From: Trichoplax adhaerens
Lineage: Eukaryota > Placozoa > Uniplacotomia > Trichoplacea > Trichoplacidae
Assembly: GCF_000150275.1 (NCBI RefSeq)
Contig: NW_002060973.1
Span: 696 to 31,474, forward strand
Reading direction: 5' to 3'
Length of the DNA stretch: 30,779 nucleotides
The position numbers were made by a program, and so were the translations under genes. Shown here piece by piece: positions 11,401-22,611 of the stretch (the stretch's first letter is position 1; every line of letters begins with the position of its first letter). The notes under the pieces were generated by a model that did no database searches, had not been told where the DNA came from, and saw only the letters and a list, made by a program, of their open reading frames with translations.

Positions 11401-14239
11401 TCAGACAGATGCCGATGTTTCACTGTTTTCATGAACTGATGAAATTACCCACAATCGTATGCTATATATATTTGTACTGTATTACGATTATATGTTGTAA
11501 GCTTGCTAAATTCATCTCGTAAGCAGATGTCAAGCTTTTGTTTTTAAATAGCAGTTGATCACCCTTTAAATATCTATCTGCCAATGCACTGGTCAACATT
11601 AGAAATTAGGCATCATCACAGTATATGTATAAAATAATTACTTAATTTTAAATCTAGATTAGCCAATAAGTAAGGGTCTTCTACAACTAATGATCCAAAC
11701 ACCTAGGGAATTTTAATTTAGATAAATTTAGGATCAAATACTGTATAGTAAAAGGTAAGTAACAATGCCACTCGCTCTGGTATGATTCCATATCACACTT
11801 AATCTAACTTCTGTGGGCTTCAATCAGTATCATTGCCAATTCTACTAGTAACGTCTATATTGCACGCGTATAGTAATATGTACTGTATGTTATACAAAAT
11901 GAGTCCCAGAATACAATAATTTAAGCAATTACTTAGTCCATCACCCTTAAAAGTAAGTTAAATTCAACAAATTTACTATATAACAAGGACTGCCTACATC
12001 ATTTAACAAAATATAAGTTGTGTAAAAATCTTGATCGACAGACAAGATCAGCTAGTATATCAGTAATCAAAGATTAATAACAACCTCAATCAATGGGTTT
12101 TATTCAAGAAATCTGTCAGTTTTAGCAAAATACGACCTTCATTGTTGAAAATGATCTTTACTCAGTTTAAAAATATCGGGCTAATTGGTAAAGTAAGGCC
12201 TTATCAACATTCCATATCATCTTATCTATTTACGACACCATGGGTGAATTGACTTAAGCTGAATTGAGATCTTTAAATTTTCTACTATTACAAATTAAAA
12301 GATACGCTTATTACAAATAAAAATCTAAAATTCGTGACTCGGGGAACTTTCCTAATTAAATAAATTATATTATATAATACAATGATTATTGAATTGGTTA
12401 GTTAAATTGTGTAAATATGCGTTAATAGTAATGAAGAGTAAATGCTAGTATTATTAACAATGAGTTCCGCATGAAACAGTATGTGGATCTTAAAAAGAAA
12501 AAATCAATTACTAAATTGAATTTTATAGGTTTATAATAATCATAACTGAGATACTCACAGCATAAGATTATGATACGAGTATGCAGTACTGTAAGCTCAT
12601 AATGCCCAGTATACCGTTTACGGTACAGCTCAAGCTACCAACGTACTGAATATTTATTTGATGAGAAAATCGTGGATTTGTGCTATTCATTTTTAGATTA
12701 AACCGACATAGCTAGAATATTAAATTTAAAAGTTAAAATCCATAAGCAATTTACTATTTTTAGATATAATTCTGTTAATAAGCTAATTATAAATGAATAA
12801 AATATTCAAATATTTAATTTTAAATTAGTATTACTGCAAAAATTTCAGTCAATAATCATGCTATTTATAATTATTACTTATACGCGTACATACAGCATTC
12901 AAATAATTCTAGTTCATACATCCAGTCTGAATAATCTTTCCGACAATCATTTTAGTTGGCCCTCCAAAAGAAAATACCTATTACTATATGAGGAATATTA
13001 AGAAGGATGAAGAATGATTTATAGTATACTTCAATATAGCATTTTAATTTTTAGTCTACTCTCATGGATCCTGGATTGCAATTATTAGCAGAAACTTAAA
13101 CTTATGCATGCTCTAGTAAATATTAATAAAACCTTCCGTATTCCTATCACGTCATTTTAAATTATAACTTTATTGATTAATCTATGTCTATTACTGACAC
13201 TCCAGTAATACATACGTTGTAATAAACTAGAATAAAATTAATTATCCATGATACAATAGCTGAGTCTAGTATATGATTATATTAAAAGTAGTGTACTAAT
13301 TATGACAATATTGCCAAATGCTTCACTTCGGTATTTGGAATTGTCCTTTACCGCCCTAACCTCTTAAATTCATATTAGTAAAGTTATTATCAAGCTGTAC
13401 GATTACTACTAGAGCATCTGATCTAAGATTATGTAGTTGCAGGCATTAACGTTGTAGGGAATTTATTTCCTGCAAGGTAGCATTTATTGGGACTAATTAA
13501 TTCCATTTAGTTTGCGACTTAGCTGAGATTCTTGAGATGCTAATTGTAGCAAAATCTCCTCTACTTAACTAACACCCTAACACTAATTCTTTCTATTATT
13601 GTGAGATTTCATAATTGAATATTCCGATAAATAATTGTTCAATATTAGAAAATGTAGTTAATTCGCAAGCGCAATTAGTCAACTCAGAAGCGAAATTATG
13701 CTCATACCGGCTAGCATTACTGCGTCACGTTATTATCGTACGATGGATAATATAGGGAAGCGTTACAATGTAATGCTAACCAATATTTATATGTAGAAAG
13801 CCATACATGTCTTTAGCAGTTGCCGGATAGCTTCAGATAAAGAGGACCTAAGCACGCGTATAGCACTGGCAGTTATTGGATAGCTCTGCATCTATACGTA
13901 CAGTATATTATATAGCTACATACTGTATAACGAACGGATACAGACAGCCATATATAACACAAACAATTATTGGTGGCTCTTTTCCTTCATTGTGAACGGA
14001 AGTGGCCGGTTAGTTAAACATGCGTATATCTGAAATGTATCATTTTGGTCCTGAAATATGTCATTATAGTAAGGAAAATCAATCAACACATATTTTATTT
14101 ATTATATATTTTAATCATCGTAACTTTGTTATGTTTTAAGTATTAGATACCAAATAAGGTCAAAAATATCATTTTACCTTTGAACTTTGATTGTCCGACA
14201 CCGACTGATTAGCTTGAGATAATCTCATGTATATTATAT
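8464..14239. other. Gene-poor AT-rich intergenic region
   Basis: About 5.8 kb between desaturase 1 and repeat block A with no supportable gene. One 98-codon frame at about 9014-9310 has no ATG start and no family resemblance; it lies in a G-poor stretch (about 9014-9480) where stop codons are depleted by composition. The end of the region, 13.8-13.95 kb, holds a short direct repeat and an 8-bp inverted repeat (tacagtat at 13899-13906, atactgta at 13920-13927). Confidence 0.6.
13816..13885. repeat. Short direct repeat, 53-nt spacing
   Basis: Positions 13816-13832 and 13869-13885 are 17-mers of the form gcagttNNNggatagct that match at 14 positions. They may be a decayed tandem duplication. No function is suggested. 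Confidence 0.45.
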
Positions 14240-14930
14240 TACTAGTACAAACTCACGTCGCTTTGCTGACGGTTTACGATAATGTACCCATTTGTTAATT
14301 AACAGATAGTATTACCATTCGATATTATATATATCCCGTAATAGCCAGGCTCTACTATATATTCGCAGCTATGTTTCTAGAATACTACTTTTCAATAATG
14401 CATTTACGGATGAAATGCTATGAATTGCTAATATTAAGATTAGTTAATGGTCCAAAGCACATTATGATAACTAATGTACGGTGATGGACATAACAAGTTA
14501 AGATTAGCAGGTACTGTAAGATATCTACAATGCGGGACAATGTCGTTAGTACTGTGGTCAATTCTATACCAATCATTATTATGTGTCTAAGGATCGCTTG
14601 CTCTGTCGATAACAACCGTTATAAGAAAATGGAAGAATCAAAATGGCTGTGTAGAAAACTCTATAAAGATTCTATGTTTATTCAATTTTCATCAGAGTAT
14701 TACATCAAATCAGAATTGAAAGGCCCAGTGGCCATCCTTAGCGATATAACGAATACTATTTTAAAAATCAGTACTCTGTAGAAATTACTACCTTTTTAAG
14801 AGCTATCGTTTTACATGAAGAAATCTTGAGGTAAAAAATACTGTAAGAATCTTATACTGACCTATTGAAATGAACCCATAATCACAGTCATCTAACAGTA
14901 GTATAAATACCCCGCGCTGCTCAGGGTGGG
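14240..14930. mobile_element. Repeat segment X, copy A (putative non-autonomous element)
   Basis: About 690 nt, beginning tactagtacaaa and ending near cgcgctgctc...gggtggg, closely matched by 27986-28680. Positions 14633-14816 are identical to 28381-28564 over 184 nt; elsewhere the copies differ by scattered single bases and small indels. An 83-codon frame at 14530-14781 is interrupted in copy B by a TAA, so it is not a conserved protein. No terminal inverted repeats, LTR or target-site duplication are obvious. The copies occupy different positions relative to shared flanking repeats, which suggests mobility, but class and mechanism are unknown. It could also have spread by segmental gene conversion. 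Confidence 0.7.
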
Positions 14931-15313
14931 TGGGTTGGATTTGTATATTAGGGTAAGTTTTTAGAATTTGTCTTGCCATGATATCAAAACAAATATCGTA
15001 AATGGAAAACAAACAATATTTGATAGGTGGGAGAGTGAGATAGAGTCTAATTCGTGTAATGATTAATCACTGACTTGCAATGTTATAAAATCTTGACTGC
15101 AGCACCATACTGACCGGTTATTACCGCGCCTAAACGCACAAAAATCTATACGTTAGTAGAATAGCTCCAAATTATATAATTAAGGCTTCCCCTTATTATG
15201 TTATTTCCATATCAATATCTCCCTAATGTATTTCTAACCACAATAATTGTATATCAGTATATGGTACTTATGAAAACCGCTCAAAGTTACCAGCTGCAAT
15301 TGCTGTTGAAATA
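14931..15313. other. Unassigned spacer between X and Y in block A
   Basis: About 380 nt separating X from Y in block A with no counterpart recognised in block B. No gene, RNA or protein motif was seen. Confidence 0.5.
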
Positions 15314-16930
15314 GTGAGGTTGAGACTATGATTTTACTATTTTAGTATTCAACGGAATCGATAATAACGTCATCGAATTGTGAAGGATTGCATAAAAATA
15401 TTTATAGAATTTACTATAGTTCAATAACGTTGATACTATTTGCAGTACTATTAGAAATATGTTTGAATGGGATATATTTTTTAGAGGTTTTAATAATTAC
15501 AAGTATATCAGGATATGCATCGAATAAATTTACCGTTTTACTCCTACAAAATTAATATCCGACATGTAATTATCACAAATTGTCACTTAAAGTGGCATGA
15601 TCAAGAAGATATTATCTAAGTAGGCAACTAATACTGGGTATGGTTATTTATAAAAACTACACTGGGTTCGGATCCTATACCGGTACTGTATGTATGAGAA
15701 TATACTTATCTTTGTTAAAGCGGTAAATTCTAAGCGAAATTTTTCACGAAAATCATCGACAGATTAGGTTTTAATTGTTTTTATTTGGTGATATTGTTTT
15801 TATAGAGAGAGAGCGTCCGAAACGTACAGTACTATCCATCTTCAGGTATAAAAATATATATATTCGTGATACAGGAGAAATAAACGTATACGAGAGGTCT
15901 TGCTGTCTTCACCTAATATTTGACAGTTATCGCGATTGGACTGTACTGAAATTTTGTTGTAACATGTGATCAAATTCATGAGATAACTGAATAGTATAAA
16001 AGTTAACCTTTGTTGATATAGATATTTATACATTGTCTGAAATTACGATCAAGTGCTATTAATTTCTTTATGTGCAAAATCCGGCAAAATACTATGGTCT
16101 TTAAGTGTGCATTTGGCACCAAGTAAACCTATGTCCCCAAATCGTACACTTAGCTCGATAGGAGACATTCAGACATTTTTCTAACTTTCCAGGTCATTGA
16201 AATTCTAAATATACTATTTCTTCAAAGTATGCAAAAGTCCTTAAATGTAAGAAATTTAATTCATCTATCGGTTCTTTTGTGGTCTTGTAATGTCTTCTAC
16301 CTCTAGACTATAGTCTATTAAGGTTTATAGATGCCAATTGCTAACGTTACCCATATTCTAATAGCCCTATAAATAAGTATGTCCATCCTTACTATTTTAA
16401 AATGTTTATCTTGAATCTATTAAGAATCTATCCGAGAGACATGTTTTGTACATGAACGACCCTTCGTATCGCTGATTGTCAGCGATTTGCTTTTTTATCT
16501 TATCGTTCGTTTAGTTTCTTTCCTTGACCTCTTACTGAAATTATGAAATTCAATCAAATACTAATTTGATTATCTTCGAATGCGAAGTGACGATGTCCTG
16601 TGGTTAACATCACAATGTTAATGCAGTATACGAAATTAACATTCTTAAAAGAAGGCATTATTACAATTTTACAAAAGCTACGGAACTTCTGATTATCGGA
16701 AATAACTTGGAAAGCATGATCTAAAATAAACATTAATAAAAGTTATTATTCCTTTAATGGTTGAAAGTCCGTTTTTCCGGCTAAAGTTCAAACTAACTGA
16801 CACAGTATGCCGCAGCGTGAAGATTCGATACGCTATTTAAGTCGAAAGAGTTAAGCTTTTATGCTTAATCATCTGAAGGATCGCCGCTCGCTTGCAAATT
16901 CTTCAAAGAGGTTCAGGTAATAAATTTTTT
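15314..16930. repeat. Repeat segments Y and Z, copy A (uninterrupted)
   Basis: Y (15314-15558) matches 27747-27984 and Z (15559 to about 16930) matches 28681 to the window end, both with many substitutions and indels. In this copy Y runs straight into Z at attaatat/ccgacatg, giving an empty-site reference for the X insertion in block B. Recognisable landmarks are the tract around gggttcggatcc at 15664-15675, a hairpin followed by a T run at 16470-16496, gccgcagcgtgaag at 16809-16822, and a conserved ggatcgccgctcgcttg near 16880. Frames are not conserved between copies (for example a 4-5 nt indel inside the frame at 15775-15969), so it is mostly non-coding. It is probably an old dispersed or duplicated element. 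Confidence 0.75.
16470..16496 (+). other. Hairpin followed by a T run in segment Z
   Basis: CGCTGA and TCAGCG (16470-16475 and 16479-16484) form a perfect 6-bp stem with a 3-nt loop, followed after a short gap by six T residues at 16491-16496. The equivalent in block B (30303-30333) keeps the T run and most of the stem, with one lost pair and four extra bases. It resembles a polymerase III-style end, but there is no proof of transcription. Confidence 0.4.
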
Positions 16931-17970
16931 TTATATCTACTTACGGATCCAATTGATAATACATGCGCTTATGAAAGTCTGAGCGATGTATAGAATAAAT
17001 CTACGTCTACAGAAGAGTATTAGAAGCATTGAAATAGGCAACTATAAATGATACATTAATGACGGTAATATATTTCTTCCACCCCTGAACAGCAATTTTC
17101 AATATTAATTAATTATCAATATAATCTGACAAATAGCCAGTAAATAAATTTTTTCACCTCTATAAAGCTTTCTAAGGATAAAAAATCTTATAAAATCTAA
17201 TCGTTTACATACCTATTAAATAAGTTTCAATTGGTAAAAGTCGTTGAATGAGATTAAAATACGATTTATAATTTATAATCAAAAGATTCGATTTCATCAT
17301 TAATACCCGAACGTTTAGTTGATATAATTCGTTGCTTTTGGTAGTCTTATTACTGTAGCAGACTATTAGAATAGAATGACTTGACATTTAAGCTTTAGCC
17401 ATTTTTAACTCTATAACAACTGCTTTAGCTGGTTAATAAGATTAGAAAATTATCTTGAACTCCAATACCAAGCGATTGATTTCTAGAAAGGTTTAGAATA
17501 GTAAGAAGATTAAGCTACGAGCTGTTAGAGAATTATAGTGCAGTCCCAAATAAGCTTAAGACTAAGATTAAATAGTCGTATTGCAGTTAGATAGTCTTTC
17601 GTAGTTGTGAAACGGATCTAATCTTATGCAATAAAGTAAAGTTTGCAAGAAACTGTAGTTCTAGTATTTTTAGGAAGACGCTTTATCGGAATGAATGAAT
17701 TTCAATAGCGGATATCAACTTTAGTTAATTACCGATACTTTATAGAGTTTTAAAATTGGCAGAAAATTGAAAGTATTAATATTGTATAGCGCTAAGTATT
17801 ATAATTTTATGAGTTTATAATAATCAAGTGAAACTACCTGTATTCTATTGTTTATCTTTGCGATAAATTTAATTCATATTTATCCTAATAAGATGTTCTA
17901 ATAACTATCATAATAATAGCAAATTGTAATACCGCTTATCATTTCTCTATATTTCAATTGCATTATAGCT
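16931..17970. other. Upstream region of desaturase 2
   Basis: About 1 kb of AT-rich DNA with no gene. It should contain the desaturase 2 promoter and leader. A good 3' splice site (pyrimidine-rich tract ending in attatag at 17968) lies just two bases before the start codon, so a 5'-UTR intron probably lies within this stretch; its donor could not be fixed. Confidence 0.5.
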
Positions 17971-19499
17971 ATGGCGCCCTTACCCTTAACAAGTACTAGA
18001 ACATTGATAACCAAGGAAGGAGAATTTGACCTCGACTTCGTAAAAGAGGCTGCACAAGATGAAGTTAAGCCGCATCCAGGAAAATACCATACCATTGGTA
18101 TATTATATCATACATACTATCACATACTGGCATGTGTGGGCTTTTACCATCTCTTCTATCTCAAATGGCAGTCCCTTCTTTGGGTGATCTTTTATCATTA
18201 TTGTGGTATCATTGGAATCGGTACTGGCGTTCATCGGCTGTATTCCCATAGGTTAGTCGATTGACATACTCATATAACTAGAATCTAGAAAAATATAGCA
18301 ATTATCTTATTGAGGTTCGTATAATTCTTTCTATCACATGAGTTGATGTAGTCGTAACCTGTGTTAGGATCATTAAATAGATACCGTTAGTAATTTCATA
18401 CAGTTCAATGCTAATTCTACTTCGGATAATATTCTTCAATAACTCTACATTCTGTATTAAAATAGGGCTTTCAAAGCAACTGTTCCATTAAGAATTTTAC
18501 TACTCTTCATGTACGCCATCGCTAATGGGATAAGTGCCTTTTCGTGGAGTCGTGACCATCGCGTTCATCATAAATATTCCGATACTGATGCTGATCCCCA
18601 CAACGCCAAGCGCGGATTATTCTACTCTCACTTTGGCTGGTTACTTCTTCATAAACACCCTGAAGTGATAAATAAAGGCAAAAATATCAACCTCGATGAT
18701 TTATACAATGATCCCATTCTAATGTTCCATCACCGGTAAGTAACGTAAAGTTGGTAAATATACCTCTGAAAAATTGAAAATAATTAATGAATAAAGTCCT
18801 TTGCGTTTGATCTTACAGTAAAATTTGTCATACTTTAGTACATAATGCGATCCTGCATTAATTTGGTATTGAAAATCTAAATAATTTGTGAATACAATTT
18901 CATAATATAGTTAAATATTCTATGATAGAAATTATTTATATTCGTAATATCTTGTTGGTATGAAAATCCGATCATTCTTCTCGTACCTAAGTATTCTCTA
19001 TTTCTCTTGTTATTTTCCAAATCCCTTCTATACATACAGTCACTATACCTTGATCCGATTCATCACCTGCATAGTCATTCCAATCTTCGTTCCAACTTAC
19101 TTTTGGGGAGAGTATTGGCTGTACGCTTGGACCGCTGGTCATGGTCTTGTTCAAGTCTTCACTAGCCACTGTTCCTATACTGTAAACAGCTTATCTCATC
19201 AGTTTGGTATGAAACCGTATGACACAAGCTACCTTGCTTCAGAATGTAGATTATCGAATGGTCTTACGCTCGGGGAAGGTCATCATAACTATCATCACGC
19301 TTTTCCATACGACTACTCGCATGGTGAATTTAACAGCTTCTTACTACCTTTCAACCTTTTCCGCCTTCCTAATGGCTCGACTACCTTTATTGAAACTTGC
19401 GCTCTCTTGGGCTTAGCATACGATTTGCGTCGACCACCGAAAGAGATGGTATTGCGTAGAATGAACAGAACCGGTGATGGAAGCCTGAAAGTGGAATAA
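17971..19499 (+). CDS. SCD: Stearoyl-CoA (delta-9) desaturase 2, three exons
   Basis: Coding exons are 17971-18251, 18466-18735 and 19040-19499 (1011 nt, 336 aa). The introns (214 and 304 nt) are phase 2 and fall at the same arginine codons as in desaturase 1; the second donor is a perfect GTAAGT. It catalyses the same kind of reaction: O2- and b5-dependent delta-9 desaturation of acyl-CoA in the ER membrane. Metal motifs are HRLYSH at 88-93, HRVHH at 125-129, Asn233/His237 in NSLSH, and HNYHH at 266-270. Unusual points are an extra histidine at 265 (GEGHHNYHH, usually F, Y or W) and about ten additional residues after the third box (near 282-297, rich in F, L and N) compared with desaturase 1 and vertebrate SCD. 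There is no fused b5 domain. The start ATG follows a splice acceptor by two bases. A paralogue with a shifted substrate range is plausible but not shown. Confidence 0.95.
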
Positions 19500-19981
19500 T
19501 CTTTCATTTTCCGAAATCTGATAGTTTTATAGGCTTGTAGGCGCCACTCATCATAAATATTGTCGTTTATTCGTACACGATAGTATTAATGCACTTTCGT
19601 ATCGCAAATATTCTATATCACTCTCTATGGCTTTATAAAATTGACTATATATTCTTCTGATATCTTGTCTTTTTACATCCATCTATTTCTTCAGCTGTTT
19701 CTCTTGACGTAATTTATCTTTTATGTACGTGTTCGATTATTGTTTTCTTATCATTTCCTAGAAGTTGTCTAAATCGATGCAGTCAGTACTTTTATAATTT
19801 ATTTCTGTATATCCATCTATTTATTTCTCTCGCTATAATCTCTGCTGCTATCCTTTATATCATATCTTACGTTCTCTCCACAGAATAATAATATAATATA
19901 CTTTTTCATCTGTGGAAACATTACACTTATTTCTCATATAACCTTTTTAGCACGTACTGTAATCTTTTTTAATTAAATAAA
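19500..19981 (+). other. Pyrimidine-rich 3' UTR and polyadenylation signal of desaturase 2
   Basis: After the stop codon the + strand is markedly C+T rich for about 400 nt, with a repeated catccatctattt-like motif near 19677 and 19811. The AATAAA at 19976-19981 is a candidate polyadenylation signal. CT-rich 3' UTRs can bind RNA-binding proteins; any role here is inference. Confidence 0.4.
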
Positions 19982-20814
19982 CGATATTTACGAGAGTACT
20001 TGAATGTCAAATAATTATATTATTGCCGGCATGATGTTAGATAATTATAATCAGCGCATGCAGTTTTTTATGGTCTACGCGTAGATAAACATGATCATTT
20101 TACTATTATTTCTAGCGAGAAGGTACTAAAGATTCTAATAGTTATAATCAGTTCAATAATCATAATTATATAAGAGACATCAGACTTTTAGTTTGTAGAC
20201 AGAAAAAATATTCTGAAATACGTTATATGGAAAAAATGTCATTAATACTGCAAAATATTAAGAAAGAAAGAAAAGGAATATGACATCAAAGGAGTTAACC
20301 AGAGACAATTAGTGGCGCAGTACGAAGCACCTTCTACGATTACGAAAAAATCTGAGGTGCCTTGTCGGAAATCAATTCTCTTAATAACCGTATTTGTTAA
20401 GAAGATAAATTTGGGCTTTCTTTCAGCGGATATGTATTGTAGAAATAATAATCTATCGAAAGAAAATGACAGCAAGATGGATAGATTTAGGACAGCAGTT
20501 GAAATTTTTGTTGTAATTATTATTAATAATGGCTAATTTAATTTGTTGATTACAGTAGGAATTAAATTACCTTGTTCGAGAATATTTCGGTACCCAATCG
20601 CTTTACCTACGTTTGCGATTTTATATTAGTTTATATATGCGAGTCCTTCGCCAGCTATTGTATAACATAGTAATTGCTGAGTTAGGTCTGTAGTTGTAAT
20701 AAACATACGACTGTATTTAGGGTACGTCATATAAAGTCGGGTATTGCCACTTGAATAGAATCGCTTTTCTGCACATCTTGATACTAGCATACTAGACTTG
20801 ATAGTGAATTAGCT
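19982..20814. other. Intergenic region without an identified gene
   Basis: Overlapping open frames of about 75 codons occur on both strands near 20242-20536. Neither shows a family motif, and the two frames oppose each other. The minus-strand part may be decayed downstream sequence of the adjacent retroelement fragment, but no RNase H or integrase motif was recognised. Confidence 0.5.
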
Positions 20815-21033
20815 TTAGTATCTTGACAGTATAGTAGGTATGGTACCGTACCCAGTAATAATGTTTATATTGAAATATGTCGTGAATAGTTGTTCCGGTA
20901 GAGGAATTGGACACCGATTGATTTGTAAGTATTTGTTAATTCTAATTTTGTAATTTCCACATAGGCGCACACTACCGTTAGGTTTCATTACAATTACCAT
21001 TATCGTAAAATAATAATATTGATGCATATTCAC
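20815..21033 (-). pseudogene. Decayed Ty3/Gypsy-type retrotransposon reverse transcriptase fragment
   Basis: Read on the minus strand, this stretch encodes KPNGSVRLCGNYKIRIN followed by NKYLQ, CPIPLPEQLFTT and then FNIN. This matches the fingers region of Ty3/Gypsy (Metaviridae-type) reverse transcriptases: a basic-P-[DN]GS-x-R-[LI]-C-G-[DN]-Y-K-x-x-[IV]-N core, then a P-L/I-P-x-x-E-x-LF segment. The frame closes soon after, before the catalytic YxDD region, and upstream a stop precedes it by about 12 codons. Conservation fades after LFTT. It is therefore a broken relic of about 70 residues. No LTRs, protease, RNase H or integrase were identified nearby. It is inactive and unrelated to the lipid genes. 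Confidence 0.75.
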
Positions 21034-22611
21034 ATAGCAAAATAGATGACTGTTTGCCTTAAATTAAGGCGATACTGCTTCACAAGCCCATAAAAACCCA
21101 TTTATTATTTCATGTTGTATCGGAATGAGATCTGCACTCGTAAGATTGCTGATTTCTTAGTCACAGCCTAACTACAATGTCAACAATTGATTAATATTAT
21201 AAGCTGGATTCGCTATTGAACTGAAAATTGTTGCTTGAATTTAGTAAATTTTGTCTGATAATTAATTATACAAATTTTTTTAATTAAACACTTTTGACGC
21301 TAAATGAAGATTGCAGTTTCATCCTATATCAAATTAACGTCATCAAGAGATATTAACTTCACGTCGTTGTAAGTCACACTTCAGAGCATAATTTAGAAGG
21401 ATTAGAGTTGCCATCCCTATTTTTTAAGAAAGCAAATTAGACTCATTGCCTTATCAGTGGAAGTTCGCTACTGCACCTGCATCGAGGGAAGATATCATCG
21501 TTTTTTAAGTGTTCGTTTATACGAGAGAGTACAAACGAAAAATTGTCGTTTGTGTTAAAGGTTGCCAGATTTTGCTAGTGTAGTCTTAATAACTACTTTC
21601 GTATAGAGGTTAATTTAAAGTTTTCCAACAATATGTATGTATCGTAAAAATTATCATCTGTATGAAATAAATCGATCAATAGTAAAATGGATAGATAAGT
21701 CCGATATCATATCAATTTTTCTGTATTATATGAATGTTTTATAATGCGAATTACTTTGTCTACGGATATAACGTAAATCAATTGCCTGAGCTCATCGCTA
21801 TAATGCTACACAGCTGAAGGTGTGGTAACTGCTGGTATAATAATCTAACGTTTAATCTGTACATGCCATTGAATGATTAGTATGTGTTCGCGATTTAGAA
21901 TCAGACTCAATTTCGGNATAAAGAAGAATCATCAATATCCGTATACGTATCATAAATTTGAGTGGACTATAAAAGTCTACCGTATCGGTTTGAAAGCAGC
22001 TGTTACGAAGTTAGTTTGTATATGATATTTTATGTATAGGCCTTAAAGCTCCTNTACTACGTCGATACGATATTTGCGTAAATAGGCTTGATTATATCAT
22101 TAGTATAATGTGGTTTAGGATCTGGTCCATTACACAGCTAGATTATTATGATTGTAAGGACTTCACTACAGGGTCAGTGTTGCATGTTTGTTGTGAGCCA
22201 ATAGAAAACCCGTAGCGTTGTTTACCACTTGCTAAATTGTTTTGAGATCGCAAAAAGGCCATCTATAAGAAATTACTCAATTATCGATATTGCTTGATAC
22301 ATTTTGCATGAGGCCACACTAAGCTTGCCAGTTGAGTAATCAAAGTTCAAAGGTGAAAAAATCAACTTCAATCTTTTTATGATCTCCGTTCCTAGAAGTA
22401 TAAGTAGCTACAATAAAACATTGATTGAGCGATTTTGTTCATAAGCGTATAAACGCATGTGCCTGTCTAAATAAGATTAACGACAAAGTCTACATATTTC
22501 TCTACACGAGTATACCATAAAGTTTGCCTTAAAATTTTTAAAAATTTATTTGCTTAAAACCTCATTAGTACATTGTTATAAGGTATCAACTATTCCAAAA
22601 AATCGACTATA
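21034..22611. other. Upstream region of the carnitine acyltransferase gene
   Basis: About 1.6 kb without a recognisable gene. It contains two ambiguous bases (N at 21917 and 22054), so small features there cannot be judged. The 3' end should contain the acyltransferase promoter; no convincing TATA element was picked out. Confidence 0.5.

Noticed and set aside
14530-14781. 83-codon frame inside segment X
   Set aside because: The second copy has an in-frame TAA and no family is recognised. Kept only as part of the repeat.
15775-15969. 64-codon frame inside segment Z
   Set aside because: The matching sequence near 29010-29200 has indels that break the frame, so the repeat is not evolving as coding DNA here.
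20242-20536. Opposed open frames of about 75 codons
   Set aside because: They overlap each other on opposite strands and neither has a motif. They may be decayed retroelement DNA.
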